Below are positions 34,562 through 43,558 of a stretch of 57,737 nt of DNA, in pieces. The position numbers and the translations under genes are program-made. The notes beneath the pieces are model-generated. The model was not told the origin of the DNA, made no database searches, and saw only the letters and a list, made by a program, of their open reading frames with translations. Numbering within the stretch: the first letter of the stretch is position 1; every line of letters begins with the position of its first letter. This DNA comes from DAINRZ01 sp964634885 (GTDB lineage Bacteria > Bacteroidota > Ignavibacteria > Kapaibacteriales > UBA2268), in assembly GCA_964634885.1 (NCBI GenBank), contig CAZWLN010000027.1, forward strand, positions 1 through 57,737, read 5' to 3'.

Positions 34562-35635
34562 TTAGTAAATCGTCAAATTGATACGTAAAGGATAAAAGAG
34601 ATAGAATTTTGGTTTTTTATCGCCAACAACGTAAGCAGGAGCAGGGAATTTGATATGGTTAAGCGACTGTTTGAACCAATTCCACAGGTTGCATCCGTCG
34701 GGTAACAGGTTAACGAGGTTGTAATCGAGTGCAACAATGAATTCCCTGTTGCCGTATTGCGATGATCCGTCGTCAAAGACATGAAGTTTTGTGTCTTTAT
34801 AGTCTTTGCATTTTGGGTTGTACGGATCGCAGAGGTTCCTTGCGGCGTAGCCGAAACTGAGCTGCAGCCAGTCGGGCCAGTACTTCTTCCAGCCGTCCGG
34901 CAGCATATTGTGGACATTAGCGGACAGCCAGAGTGTATGAGAGCTATAATCGTCGATGAACATATCGTTAGGGACACGTTTCCTGTTGTCGTGCCAGTTC
35001 GCTGGAACATAGGTGAATTTCGGGGTGAAATTCTGCAGGAAGGGGACATAGCGCTGGCCAACGAAGAAAGCAGCGCCGGCAATGTCGGCGTACCAGTCCG
35101 AGGGACAGAATCCCCAATTGATTCCATACCCGTCTAATATTTCGACATAGGTTGAATAGGCGAGCCCGAAAGTAGCGCCGAGTATTACCGACAGGTCCTG
35201 GTTCATGCCGATGGCGGTAAAACCTTCGTTAAACAGGTAAGATGTAAAATAGCAGCCGAAAAAGTGTCCTGCTTTGTCGGCATAGAGTGCGTATTTGCCG
35301 TCCTCGTAAACGTGGAATTCCGCTGTCTGTTCCCAGATTGTATTCATCTGCCCGACGTGCTGGAGGTAAAACAAAACGCCGACAGTACCGCCCATGATGA
35401 GGGATGGAACCAGCTTAATATCTGTTTTCTTCAGGGGATTGTGCCCGAAGAGGGTGTACCTGGGATCGCCGGCGTAAGTGAAGAGGCTGTCAGGGACATA
35501 GAGTGAATCGTCGGAAGCCGTTAAGACGGCCGCAGTGTCGGCTTTGACGGCCTGGCCTGCCGTAGCAGGTTCTTCTGAAAATGCAATATTAGCCGAGAGA
35601 ATCGATAAGTAGAGGATGACGCAACAAATCTTCAT
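34562..35635 (-). CDS. DUF2279-family exported protein
   Basis: The 357-residue product has a signal peptide (CCVILYLSILSANIAFS) and the DUF2279 core: DKAGHFFGCYFTSYLFNEGF near residue 123 and GINWGFCPSDWYADIAGAAF near 175. A C-terminal Tyr/Trp-rich part ends FYPLRINLTIY and may form membrane-associated strands. Members of this family are predicted periplasmic or outer-membrane proteins of unknown function, related to YfiM lipoproteins. It precedes the glycosyltransferase gene. About 160 bp separate it from the divergent RodZ-like gene. Confidence 0.75.
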   Translation of the reverse strand: MKICCVILYLSILSANIAFSEEPATAGQAVKADTAAVLTASDDSLYVPDSLFTYAGDPRYTLFGHNPLKKTDIKLVPSLIMGGTVGVLFYLQHVGQMNTIWEQTAEFHVYEDGKYALYADKAGHFFGCYFTSYLFNEGFTAIGMNQDLSVILGATFGLAYSTYVEILDGYGINWGFCPSDWYADIAGAAFFVGQRYVPFLQNFTPKFTYVPANWHDNRKRVPNDMFIDDYSSHTLWLSANVHNMLPDGWKKYWPDWLQLSFGYAARNLCDPYNPKCKDYKDTKLHVFDDGSSQYGNREFIVALDYNLVNLLPDGCNLWNWFKQSLNHIKFPAPAYVVGDKKPKFYLFYPLRINLTIY

Positions 35636-35799
35636 AAAATTCCAATAACCTGTTCATTCAAAAAATTTCAGCACGATTTTTGATTACAAATTAATCAATA
35701 ATTATGTATGTATAATTATGGATTATTTTGATAAACGGGTTTGTTTAAAAAAAATTATGTAAATTTGAATGAATTTTGGATTAAATAATTAGTGAGGAT

Positions 35800-36957
35800 A
35801 TGGATAGTTTTTCGCAAAAATTGGCCGGAGCGAGAAAGAAACTGAATCTATCGATTGAAGAAATTGCTGAGGAAACAAAGATCAGGCATAACATTCTCGA
35901 AGCAATCGAAGCTGGTGATTACACTGTACTGCCTGAAGTGTACCTCCGCTCTTTCATCAAAACCTATGCCCTGTACATGAAATTCAGCGAGGCAGAGATC
36001 AAGTCTTCTCTCGACAGGATTTTCGTTAAGAAAGAAACAGCTTCCGTTCCTGTGCCGCAGCTACAGGCAGAAAGAAAGCCCGACAAGGCGAAAGAGAGGC
36101 AAAAAGACCAATCCAAAGAAAAGGCTGTTGAAAAGAAAAAGGAACCGGAACCCCCAAAGGCTGCTCCAAAAGTTGCCGAAGAGAAGAACACCGAAACCGC
36201 CGACGACAAAAAAGAAGCTAAACAGAGACAGGCTGAGCTTAAAAAAATACTCAGGGAAGAGAACCGGCTCCAGAAAGAGAAACTGAAGCAGATGAAGAAG
36301 GAAGAGAAGGAGAAGCAGAAACAGGACAAGAAGGCTGAAAAAGACAGGCAGAAAGAATCTTCGAAAGAACCTGAGAAACCTACTACACGCAATCTCGACC
36401 AGGAAAGCCTTAACAGTATCTTCTTTGGTGGAGGGGCCGGTAAGAAAAGTACCTGGCGTTCGGTCCTCAAATGGACAGGAATGGTTGTCGGAGTCATTGC
36501 CCTGGTGTTCATCGTGCTGATGTTGTTCTGGCCGGACAGTACAAAATTCCTTAACAACTTCCTTACGGAAGAGGACAAGAAGAAGATCAGCGGGGACACT
36601 GCACAGGTGCAGAATGCCAATCCCATAGAGAACCAGAAGGTTGTCCTGGTTGCAAGGGCAATAGACACCACATCATTCAGGATACATATCGACAATCAGA
36701 CTGATGAGTCGATTACTCTCTATCCGGGCAAATCGAAGCTTTGGGAGGCAATCCGTCAGATAGACCTGTCCGGTGTAATTGTCGGTACCGTGGAATTTAC
36801 ACGTAACAATGAACTGCTTCCGCCTTTTGGTGAAAGCGGCTCTATTGTAAGAAAGATAACGATTTTCAGGGATAAAATTCAAAGTTCGTCGGGCTATTTC
36901 GAAAAGGATACGATACCCTTTGTTACACCCGGGTTGTTCATACCTGAGGAGAAATAG
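35800..36957 (+). CDS. RodZ-like HTH membrane protein
   Basis: The 385-residue protein begins with an HTH_25/RodZ domain (KLAGARKKLNLSIEEIAEET, residues 1-75, with VYLRSFIKTYA after the HTH). A long Lys/Glu-rich, coiled-coil-prone linker follows (about 80-195), then one membrane helix (WTGMVVGVIALVFIVLMLFW, near 226-247) and a DUF4115-type periplasmic domain (about 280-385). RodZ links the MreB filament to the membrane for rod shape; no mreB is nearby. The linker is longer and more charged than in E. coli RodZ. The start is supported by GAGGA just before the ATG. It converges on kdsD. Confidence 0.82.
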   Translation: MDSFSQKLAGARKKLNLSIEEIAEETKIRHNILEAIEAGDYTVLPEVYLRSFIKTYALYMKFSEAEIKSSLDRIFVKKETASVPVPQLQAERKPDKAKERQKDQSKEKAVEKKKEPEPPKAAPKVAEEKNTETADDKKEAKQRQAELKKILREENRLQKEKLKQMKKEEKEKQKQDKKAEKDRQKESSKEPEKPTTRNLDQESLNSIFFGGGAGKKSTWRSVLKWTGMVVGVIALVFIVLMLFWPDSTKFLNNFLTEEDKKKISGDTAQVQNANPIENQKVVLVARAIDTTSFRIHIDNQTDESITLYPGKSKLWEAIRQIDLSGVIVGTVEFTRNNELLPPFGESGSIVRKITIFRDKIQSSSGYFEKDTIPFVTPGLFIPEEK

Positions 36958-36973
36958 GCTTTTTTACGCTCTA

Positions 36974-36993
36974 TCAGGACAGCCCTGTCCTGA
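36974..36993. terminator. Palindrome across the kdsD stop codon
   Basis: TCAGGACAG (36974-36982) and CTGTCCTGA (36985-36993) are perfectly complementary around a CC centre, and the kdsD TGA is its first triplet. A T-run lies on the rodZ side (36960-36965) but before the hairpin, so its use as a bidirectional terminator is uncertain. Confidence 0.4.
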
Positions 36994-37948
36994 CAATGTC
37001 ATGTACCCTGATGACACCGATGCAGTTACCACCGATGTTTACGACGGGCAGTACGGCAATCTGGCTTTTCCTGTTCTCCATCAGGCTCAGCGCTTCGCCC
37101 AGGTAAGTGTCGGGAAGGACACTTACGGGTGATTGAGTCATTACATCAGAGGCGCGGAGTTCCCTGATGTCTTCATATTTCTGCAAAGTCCTCCTTACGT
37201 CGCCGTCGGTGATGATGCCGCACAGTTTTCCTTCTGCGTCTGTGATGCAGACACAGCCCAGGCCTTTGTTGCTGATTGCGATGACAGCGTCGCGGAAGGT
37301 AGAATTGGCCATAATGACCGGCAGTTTGTCGTCCTTATGCATTACATCCCGGACCTGGAGCAATATATTCCTGCCCAACTGGCCCAGGGGATGCTGCTTA
37401 GAGAAGTCTGTAAGTGTCGTGTCCCGTAGTTTCATGGCGCAGACAGCCAGTGCGTCGCCCACGGCCAGGGCAGCAGTGGTACTGCTGGTGGGAACGACAT
37501 TGAGCGTACAGGCTTCGTTCTCGACACTGGCGCTGATGTTGATGTCGGCTTCGCGGCTGAGATAGGATTTGCCGTTGCCGGAGATGGAAACAATGAAGGC
37601 GCCGCGGCTTTTCAGGTAAGGTACGAGCGTAACAAGTTCGGTTGTGCTGCCGCTCTTGGACAGAAGAATAATTACGTCGTCTTTCTCGACGATGCCGATG
37701 TCTCCGTGTAGTGCCTCGACAGGATGGAGGAAATGGGAAGGGATGCCGATGCTCGACAGTGTTGCGGCAATCTTACGTGCAATCAGCCCCGATTTGCCGG
37801 TACCTGATACGATCACCTTCCGGGCTTCGGCTACTTTTACGGCAGCAATTGCAATGTTGTCGTCAAACAGGTCCCTGACAGCCGCCAGGGATGCCATCTC
37901 GTCGTCCAGTACTTTTTTTGCCAGGGCAATTATATCCTTATTTTCCAT
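36974..37948 (-). CDS. kdsD: Arabinose-5-phosphate isomerase
   Basis: The 324-residue product, started at the ATG at 37948 (17 codons inside the longest frame), has a SIS domain (GTGKSGLIARKIAATL, LSKSGSTTELV, PTSSTTAALAVGDALA, about residues 35-180) and two CBS motifs (about 205-320). This is the exact architecture and length of KdsD/GutQ. The enzyme interconverts ribulose-5-P and arabinose-5-P, the first step to Kdo for lipopolysaccharide. The stop codon lies inside a perfect palindrome (36974-36993). It converges with the RodZ-like gene, whose stop is 16 bp away. A PNPF-free, non-secreted protein; the call is firm. Confidence 0.93.
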   Translation of the reverse strand: MENKDIIALAKKVLDDEMASLAAVRDLFDDNIAIAAVKVAEARKVIVSGTGKSGLIARKIAATLSSIGIPSHFLHPVEALHGDIGIVEKDDVIILLSKSGSTTELVTLVPYLKSRGAFIVSISGNGKSYLSREADINISASVENEACTLNVVPTSSTTAALAVGDALAVCAMKLRDTTLTDFSKQHPLGQLGRNILLQVRDVMHKDDKLPVIMANSTFRDAVIAISNKGLGCVCITDAEGKLCGIITDGDVRRTLQKYEDIRELRASDVMTQSPVSVLPDTYLGEALSLMENRKSQIAVLPVVNIGGNCIGVIRVHDIVRTGLS

Positions 37949-38321
37949 CTTTTCGTTTCGCTCTTTTTTAAAAAATTCAAAATTAAGAAAAATATACAAA
38001 TGATGATTTCAAAATGTTATACATCCGGGACAGGCCAGTGACCTGGGACAGGCCGCGGGGTGAAGGCCGTCTTAAGAGTCCCGGGAACAGGTAGAAGCCG
38101 GAATACGCAAGCATCCTTCCGACGGTTGACAATCTTTCAGAAAGATGAAAAATAAAGCGTTGTAAAGCAATGATGTTAATCCCTGATTTTGCATTAAATA
38201 ACCCAAAACACAGAATATCCAACCACCCCTGGCCCCTCTATATTCAAGAAGTGGAAAATCGTAAAATTGTTATATATCAATTATTAATGTGATATTAATA
38301 ACTTCTAACGCAATTTCCGGG
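37949..38321. repeat. Intergenic with direct repeats and a dispersed element copy
   Basis: GGGACAGGCC occurs twice (38027-38036 and 38045-38054). From about 38196 the sequence matches the element found downstream of rqcH: AACCCAAAACACAGAATATC and the hairpin region (38218-38262), then AATGTGATATT and TAACGCA, ending close to the DUF4159 stop. No supportable ORF lies here. Confidence 0.65.
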
Positions 38322-39005
38322 TTAATTTGTTAAGGCCCAGACGATGATGTTGGTACCCATTTTCAATGAAGCTTCGCGTTTTTCCGGTGGGTCCTTGTAA
38401 ATCTCGGGATCGGTCCAGCCGTCTCCCAGGTTACATTCGTAAGTGTAATAGACACAGAGCCTTCCCTGATGGAAAAGGCCGAAGCCGCGGGGAGGTTTGT
38501 CGTCGTGCTCGTGTATCTTGGGCAGGCCGTTGGGAAACCTGAAGTGGCAGTTGTATATGCCGTGGTTGAACGGGAGTTCGGCAAAATCGGAAGAAGGGAA
38601 GACCTTCTTCATCTCCCGCCTGATGTATTCATCCAGTCCATAGTCGTCGTCGATGTAGAGAAAACCGCCGTTCTCGAGATAGGCCCTCAGCCTGGAAGCT
38701 TCGCCCTCGGTGAAATTGAGGTTGCCGTGGCCTGTAAGCCAGATGAGCGGGTAGAGGAACAGGTTGTCGGTCGCAAGGTCAACGTACTGGTATGTAGGGT
38801 CAACATTGAGGTTTGTGTTGGCAGCAACGAACTTCAACAGGTTTGACTCGGCAGACTGGTCGTTGTACCAGTCTCCTCCGCCGGAGTATTTGACGCGGGC
38901 AAGCCTGACGGAACTTTTGGTCTGGTCTGCCGTCAGCGGACCGGCAAGAAGGCCGGCTACAAGAATTATATATATATATCTTAATGTTTTCATAATTAAT
39001 TTCAT
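38322..39005 (-). CDS. DUF4159-domain exported protein
   Basis: The 227-residue protein has a signal peptide that fits better from the second Met (MKTLRYIYIILVAGLLAGPL, start 38993), although 39005 is possible. The DUF4159 domain fills the rest: VRLARVKYSGGGDWYNDQSA, the conserved LTGHGNLNFTEGEASRLRAY, and GGFLYIDDDYGLDEYIRREM. The domain resembles the class I glutamine-amidotransferase-like fold often found near MoxR/DUF58 operons, which are absent here. A hypothetical secreted gene lies 77 bp upstream. Function unknown. Confidence 0.82.
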   Translation of the reverse strand: MKLIMKTLRYIYIILVAGLLAGPLTADQTKSSVRLARVKYSGGGDWYNDQSAESNLLKFVAANTNLNVDPTYQYVDLATDNLFLYPLIWLTGHGNLNFTEGEASRLRAYLENGGFLYIDDDYGLDEYIRREMKKVFPSSDFAELPFNHGIYNCHFRFPNGLPKIHEHDDKPPRGFGLFHQGRLCVYYTYECNLGDGWTDPEIYKDPPEKREASLKMGTNIIVWALTN

Positions 39006-39082
39006 TTATTATTTTCAACTGCTCTATAGACTTAAACGCGGCCGGTATAGTGTATAATTTGATGATTGCCTGAATTGTACGG

Positions 39083-39847
39083 CTAAAAGACGAGGTAGAT
39101 ATAGCTGAAGGACTTCTCCCATACGCCGTTGTTTTTCAGGTAAAGAGCTTTGTAACCGCACAGATCCATCAGGAAAGTAATTACAGCCGCATCAAAACTT
39201 TTGTTCAGGGCAATGACAGACACTGTCGGTTCTGTTTCGAGGTTGTCCCGGTTTTTCAAGTGGGTTCCTTCAAGAACGAGGAATGGCCTGAGGAAAGAAG
39301 TCCGTTTAACGTATTCGCTGTCTAAGCTGTAATCGGGCCTGGTAGAGTCTATGACGGGAATGCTTTTCAGGAATGCATCGAACATATACCTGTATTTCGG
39401 GAAGTAAAACAGGGTTTTAATGCTGTCAAGGCACAACCGGGGCCTGAAGTTGTTGAGGGTATATGTCCTGACGGGCCTGACAACGGGGTCATGCCACCAC
39501 AGAGCGGGTATGCTGTCAGTATCATAGAGATAGACATTGATGGTATTGTCGATAATAACGTATTTATAATCGGGGGGCTTAGCGGAGCTGTCGTTCAATT
39601 GTTTGCTCCATTCAGCCGGGTCGAAAAAGCTTTCGAATATACTGTAAGCTTCTTTCTGGTAATCCGGCAGCTTGTCGAAATCATTTTTTGAAATCGGCTC
39701 CGATTTGCTGTGCCATTCGTCGATCAGCTTTCGGTACTTAGCAAGATCTCCGGATTTATATGCCTCCAGCAGCGGTGTTTCTATTTCCCGGGCCACAGCC
39801 ACGGCAGATGCAATTAATAGTATTACGGATAAATAATATATTCTCAT
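39083..39847 (-). CDS. Exported protein of unknown function
   Basis: I do not recognise this 254-residue product. The ATG at 39847 gives a good signal peptide (MRIYYLSVILLIASAVAVA), which the upstream Met at 39862 would push inward. The mature part is mixed alpha/beta, begins with an acidic helix (LLEAYKSGDLAKYRKLIDEW), and contains FFDPAEWSKQ and a Tyr/Arg-rich middle. No lipobox, membrane segment or sorting domain is visible. It lies between rsmG and the DUF4159 gene on the same strand, 57 bp after rsmG, and may be read through from trpS-rsmG. Confidence 0.55.
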   Translation of the reverse strand: MRIYYLSVILLIASAVAVAREIETPLLEAYKSGDLAKYRKLIDEWHSKSEPISKNDFDKLPDYQKEAYSIFESFFDPAEWSKQLNDSSAKPPDYKYVIIDNTINVYLYDTDSIPALWWHDPVVRPVRTYTLNNFRPRLCLDSIKTLFYFPKYRYMFDAFLKSIPVIDSTRPDYSLDSEYVKRTSFLRPFLVLEGTHLKNRDNLETEPTVSVIALNKSFDAAVITFLMDLCGYKALYLKNNGVWEKSFSYIYLVF

Positions 39848-39904
39848 GATGTCCATCCACATAAAAGTATATTATACATTGTCGTATAAGTGTATGATAA
39901 TATT

Positions 39905-40573
39905 TTAATTACGGGCTTTGTGCGAACAGATGACAATGCTTTTTTCATTTTGTTCGAACCAGTCGATGCCAATGAACTTGATGGGTTTGACTTCGACAGC
40001 CAGTCCGGGGTATGTTTCCGTTGCCATTGCAATCTCCTCCGAACAGTCTCCGCCTTTGTACAGCACGAGTTTGCCGTCCGGTTTCATCAGCTTGTACACC
40101 CAGGAGTATATCTTGTCAATCCTTGTAACGGCGCGGGAGAAGACGAAGTCAAAATGTTTCTGGTATTGGTCCTGCTTTTGCAGGTCTTCCGCCCTTACTG
40201 CCATTGCCTGCAGAGTCCTGATGCCGGTATGCTTGGCGAACATGGATGTCATCTTTATCTTCTTAACAACGGAGTCCACCATGAGCATGTGAATGGCAGG
40301 ATTGGCAATGGTAATGGGTATCCCCGGCAGGCCTCCGCCTGTCCCGACGTCGAGGCAACGGGCTTTAGGCTTCAGGTTAACAAATTTCAGGGCCGTCAGG
40401 GAGTGTATGATGTGATGAACAATTACGTTTTCTTCGTCTTTGCGCGAGATGAGGTTAACCTGTTTGTTCCACAACAGCAACTCACCGATGTAGCGGGTGA
40501 AAGAGTCGAGCTGTTCTTTGTCGAGAACGATGCCGTTGGCGGAGCACAAGGTCCAGAATTCGGTCAGTTCCAT
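39905..40573 (-). CDS. rsmG: 16S rRNA (guanine-527 N7) methyltransferase
   Basis: The 222-residue protein is RsmG/GidB. It has an N-terminal helix-rich part with LLLWNKQVNLISRKDEE, the SAM-binding glycine loop CLDVGTGGGLPGIPI, and VFSRAVTRIDKIYSW. It methylates G527 in the 530 loop of 16S rRNA with S-adenosylmethionine. The start lies 8 bp after the trpS stop, so the two are a probable operon. Length and motifs are normal. Confidence 0.93.
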   Translation of the reverse strand: MELTEFWTLCSANGIVLDKEQLDSFTRYIGELLLWNKQVNLISRKDEENVIVHHIIHSLTALKFVNLKPKARCLDVGTGGGLPGIPITIANPAIHMLMVDSVVKKIKMTSMFAKHTGIRTLQAMAVRAEDLQKQDQYQKHFDFVFSRAVTRIDKIYSWVYKLMKPDGKLVLYKGGDCSEEIAMATETYPGLAVEVKPIKFIGIDWFEQNEKSIVICSHKARN

Positions 40574-40581
40574 GGCATTAC

Positions 40582-41598
40582 TTAAAACTGTACAAAACCA
40601 ACTTTTTTATAAACCTTGCGAAGGGTCCTCGAAGCCTGGTAGCGGGCTTTTTCCGCACCGGCCGTCAAAACCTTTGCCAGGTAATCCTTATCTTTGCGGA
40701 TCTCGTTGTAGCGTTCCCTTATTGGGGCAATATAGGCTGCTACAGCGTCTGCAACGGCAGGCTTGAAGTCTCCGTAGCCCCTGCCTTCAAATTCGGCTTC
40801 AATCGCGGCGATGGATTTCCCGGTTGCAATGTGGTACAGGATGATGAGGTTTGAGACGCCTGGTTTATTGTCGTCGTATTTAATCTCAGAGCCGGAGTCT
40901 GTTACTGCCCTTTTAATCTTACTCTTAATGACATCGTCGGGGTCGAGGACAAAAATTGTTGCTTTTTCATTGGAGTCGGACTTGGACATTTTCTTTGTCG
41001 GGTCCTGAAGGCTCATGATTTTTGCGCCGACCTTCGGAATGAAGGGCTCAGGCACCTTGAAGGTATCTGAATAGAGGTAATTGAACCGTTCGGCGAGGTT
41101 GCGCGTCAGTTCGATGTGCTGTTTCTGGTCGTGTCCTACGGGAACGAAGTCCGCCTGGTAGAGCAGTATGTCGGCAGCCTGTAGTACAGGATAGGTATAT
41201 AGGCCGACGTTGATGTTCTCAGGATGCTGCTGCGATTTGTCCTTGAACTGTGTCATTCGTCCGAGTTCGCCCATTCCGGTGTAGCAGTTCAGTACCCATG
41301 CCAGTTCGGCGTGTTCGTGGACCATCGACTGCATGAACAGAACGCTTTTTTCGGGGTCCACTCCTGCCGCGATGAGAATGGCAGCGATGTCAAGAGTGTT
41401 CTTCCTCAGTTCTGCGGCTTCCTGCCTTACGGTGATGGAATGTAAATCTGCAAGGAAATAATAGCATTCGTATTCATCCTGCATTTCAACCCAATTCTTG
41501 ATTGCACCGCACATATTGCCGATAGTAATTCTACCGGACGTTTGTATTCCGCTCAGGATGACTTTTTTCTTTTCAGCTACAGGATTTTCACCAGCCAT
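40582..41598 (-). CDS. trpS: Tryptophanyl-tRNA synthetase
   Basis: The 338-residue class I synthetase shows the TrpRS HIGH variant TIGN in ILSGIQTSGRITIGNMCGAI, the conserved VPVGHDQKQHIELTRN, and the KMSKS loop KKMSKSDSN. It charges tRNA-Trp. It is divergent from thyX across 114 bp and followed 8 bp later by rsmG. A 12-residue N-terminal extension (AGENPVAEKKK) precedes the first strand. The call is secure. Confidence 0.95.
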   Translation of the reverse strand: MAGENPVAEKKKVILSGIQTSGRITIGNMCGAIKNWVEMQDEYECYYFLADLHSITVRQEAAELRKNTLDIAAILIAAGVDPEKSVLFMQSMVHEHAELAWVLNCYTGMGELGRMTQFKDKSQQHPENINVGLYTYPVLQAADILLYQADFVPVGHDQKQHIELTRNLAERFNYLYSDTFKVPEPFIPKVGAKIMSLQDPTKKMSKSDSNEKATIFVLDPDDVIKSKIKRAVTDSGSEIKYDDNKPGVSNLIILYHIATGKSIAAIEAEFEGRGYGDFKPAVADAVAAYIAPIRERYNEIRKDKDYLAKVLTAGAEKARYQASRTLRKVYKKVGFVQF

Positions 41599-41675
41599 AT
41601 TACCTCAATAAATTTTAATCATTTTAAAAATGCAAATTACGAATCTTTTCATTAGAAAAATGAAGCTAATTTAAT

Positions 41676-41683
41676 TAACTTTG
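41676..41683 (+). promoter_or_regulatory. Candidate -7 element for thyX
   Basis: TAACTTTG matches TAnnTTTG and lies 30 nt upstream of the thyX ATG. No good -33 TTG is found at 19-21 nt, so this is only half a promoter. Confidence 0.3.
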
Positions 41684-41712
41684 TTTCTTTGAATGAAAAG
41701 AGAATTGCATAA

Positions 41713-42561
41713 ATGGAAGAAAATCTTAGGGAACAATACATCGGCAGGCAATTTGACGTGCTTGACAAAGGTTTTGTCAGGCTGATCGATGTAATGGGAG
41801 ACGACAGCTCCATAGTCCAGGCAGCCAGGGTTTCTTACGGAAAGGGGACCAAAAGCGTAAGCGAGGACAGGGGACTCATCCGCCATCTCATGCGCAACAG
41901 GCACACTTCCTGTTTTGAAATGGTAGAATTCAAATTCCACGTCAAACTGCCCATTTTTGTGGCGAGGCAGTGGATTCGCCATCGTACTGCCAACGTCAAT
42001 GAATACAGCGGGAGATACTCCGAGATGAAGGACGAGTTCTATCTTCCCGACGCAGAGCAACTCAGGCCTCAAAGCGCTACAAACAAGCAGGGAAGAGCCG
42101 GTGAGCCGCTCGGGGAAGCCGTTGCCGGCCAGATACTCGACAGGCTCGCTAAAACCCAGAACCAACTGTTCTCTGAGTATAATGACTATCTCGAAACAGG
42201 GCTTTCGAGGGAACTGGCCCGCATCAATCTACCACTTTCCGCTTATACCGAATGGTACTGGAAGATCGACCTGCACAACCTGTTCCATTTCCTGAGGCTC
42301 AGGCTCGACTCTCACGCCCAGTATGAGATCAGGGTGTACGCCGAAAAAATGGCAGAGTTGATCAGGCCTTTTGTGCCATTGGCCTGGGAAGCCTTCGAAG
42401 ACTATACCCTTCACTCCATTGCTTTTTCCGGGAAGGAGTTGAAGATGCTCGGGGAAATGCTTGTCAGGAAGTCTCCCACAGTAGAAGACATGGAAGCACA
42501 CGGCATCAAAGGTACTGAAGCAAGGGAATTTTTAGAAAAGATTAAAAAGATTGTCTCATAA
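41713..42561 (+). CDS. thyX: Flavin-dependent thymidylate synthase
   Basis: The 282-residue protein is ThyX. The family signature RHR-x7-S is present (RHRTANVNEYS, residues 89-99), followed by the usual GRYSEM, and QYEIRVYAEKMAEL near the C-terminus. ThyX makes dTMP from dUMP using methylene-tetrahydrofolate, FAD and NADPH, replacing ThyA. Its length is at the upper end of the family (most are 220-270) because of an insertion near residues 110-145. The LolA-like array starts 49 bp downstream; there is no obvious terminator between. Confidence 0.95.
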   Translation: MEENLREQYIGRQFDVLDKGFVRLIDVMGDDSSIVQAARVSYGKGTKSVSEDRGLIRHLMRNRHTSCFEMVEFKFHVKLPIFVARQWIRHRTANVNEYSGRYSEMKDEFYLPDAEQLRPQSATNKQGRAGEPLGEAVAGQILDRLAKTQNQLFSEYNDYLETGLSRELARINLPLSAYTEWYWKIDLHNLFHFLRLRLDSHAQYEIRVYAEKMAELIRPFVPLAWEAFEDYTLHSIAFSGKELKMLGEMLVRKSPTVEDMEAHGIKGTEAREFLEKIKKIVS

Positions 42562-42610
42562 TTCGTATATTGAATAATTAATTATTTTTAATAATAAAAA
42601 CAGGTGAAAT

Positions 42611-43327
42611 ATGATGAAACGATTTTCAATGATGGCTTTGGCAGCAGCTTTCCTTTTGAGTTCAATGCAGCTCTTTGCCGGCAATCCTTCAGTTGACGAG
42701 ATATTGCAGAAAAACATCAAAGCCCGTGGCGGCGACAAAGTGAAAGATGTTACAAGTGCAAGTGTTGAAATGTCGATGGAAATGATGGGAATGACTGTAA
42801 CAATGAAAAACATGATCAAATACCCCGACAAGATGAGGACAGAATCAAGCATGATGGGAATGAGCATGGTTACGATACTTAATGGGAACCAGGGCTGGTC
42901 TGTAATAAACGGCGCTCCGACCGAAATGCCTGCAGAACAGGTAGCAACTATGCGCAACAGCCTCGACAAGCAGTCGGGCGTAATGTACAAATCATACCTC
43001 GATTACAAAACCACAGGCATTAAGTTCGAAGTTGCCGGCATCGAGGATGTGAAAGGTACTCCGGCCTACAAAGTAAAAGAGACTCAAAAAGACGGCTCTG
43101 TTTCTTACATCTTCTTCTCGACAAAAGACTACCTCGAACTGAAAGTTTCTGCGATAGACGCACAGACTAATAAATATGAAGACATTTACTTCACTGAAAA
43201 CAAGGTGTTCGAAGGATTGCTTCTTCCCACGAAAATGGAAGGTACTGCCAACGGTATGCCTGTGACAATCAACATCACAAATTATAAGTTCAATGAGAGC
43301 TATGCCGACAGCCTCTTCAAACCGTAA
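42611..43327 (+). CDS. LolA-like exported protein, array copy 1
   Basis: This 238-residue protein has a signal peptide (MKRFSMMALAAAFLLSSMQLFA) and the fold pattern of proteins annotated as outer membrane lipoprotein-sorting protein. The mature start is PSVDEILQKNIKARGGDKV, followed by amphipathic beta strands (NMIKYPDKMRTESS, ILNGNQGWSVING) and a conserved AYKVKETQKDGSVSYIFFST. It ends SLFKP. The first of two adjacent ATGs is used; AGGTGA lies upstream. It is Met-rich in the first strands (SMEMMGMTVTM). The family binds lipids or lipoproteins in a half-barrel; that role is inferred here. A strong terminator follows. Confidence 0.72.
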   Translation: MMKRFSMMALAAAFLLSSMQLFAGNPSVDEILQKNIKARGGDKVKDVTSASVEMSMEMMGMTVTMKNMIKYPDKMRTESSMMGMSMVTILNGNQGWSVINGAPTEMPAEQVATMRNSLDKQSGVMYKSYLDYKTTGIKFEVAGIEDVKGTPAYKVKETQKDGSVSYIFFSTKDYLELKVSAIDAQTNKYEDIYFTENKVFEGLLLPTKMEGTANGMPVTINITNYKFNESYADSLFKP

Positions 43328-43355
43328 TATTCCGTTTGAACAGGAATTTGTTTCT

Positions 43356-43390
43356 ATCCGGTTCTGGTTTCAGGGCCGGATTTTTTTTTG
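43356..43390 (+). terminator. Intrinsic terminator after LolA-like copy 1
   Basis: ATCCGG pairs with CCGGAT and is followed by a long T-run (43381-43389). A clear rho-independent terminator. Confidence 0.85.
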
Positions 43391-43558
43391 TCTGTAGGAT
43401 TTTTCAAAAAAACGGACAATATGATTATCCGTCTGACGTATAACGAATGCATGGATGTTCCAATGCTGATACTGAAATATTGAAAAAGCAGGAGAAAGGT
43501 AAATTACCTGAGGGAACACCCTGTAATAATTATTATTATTCATTATAGCAGGTGTTAC

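Noticed and set aside
39890..40585. 231-residue plus-strand ORF
   Set aside because: Antisense to rsmG, which has an intact SAM-binding motif.
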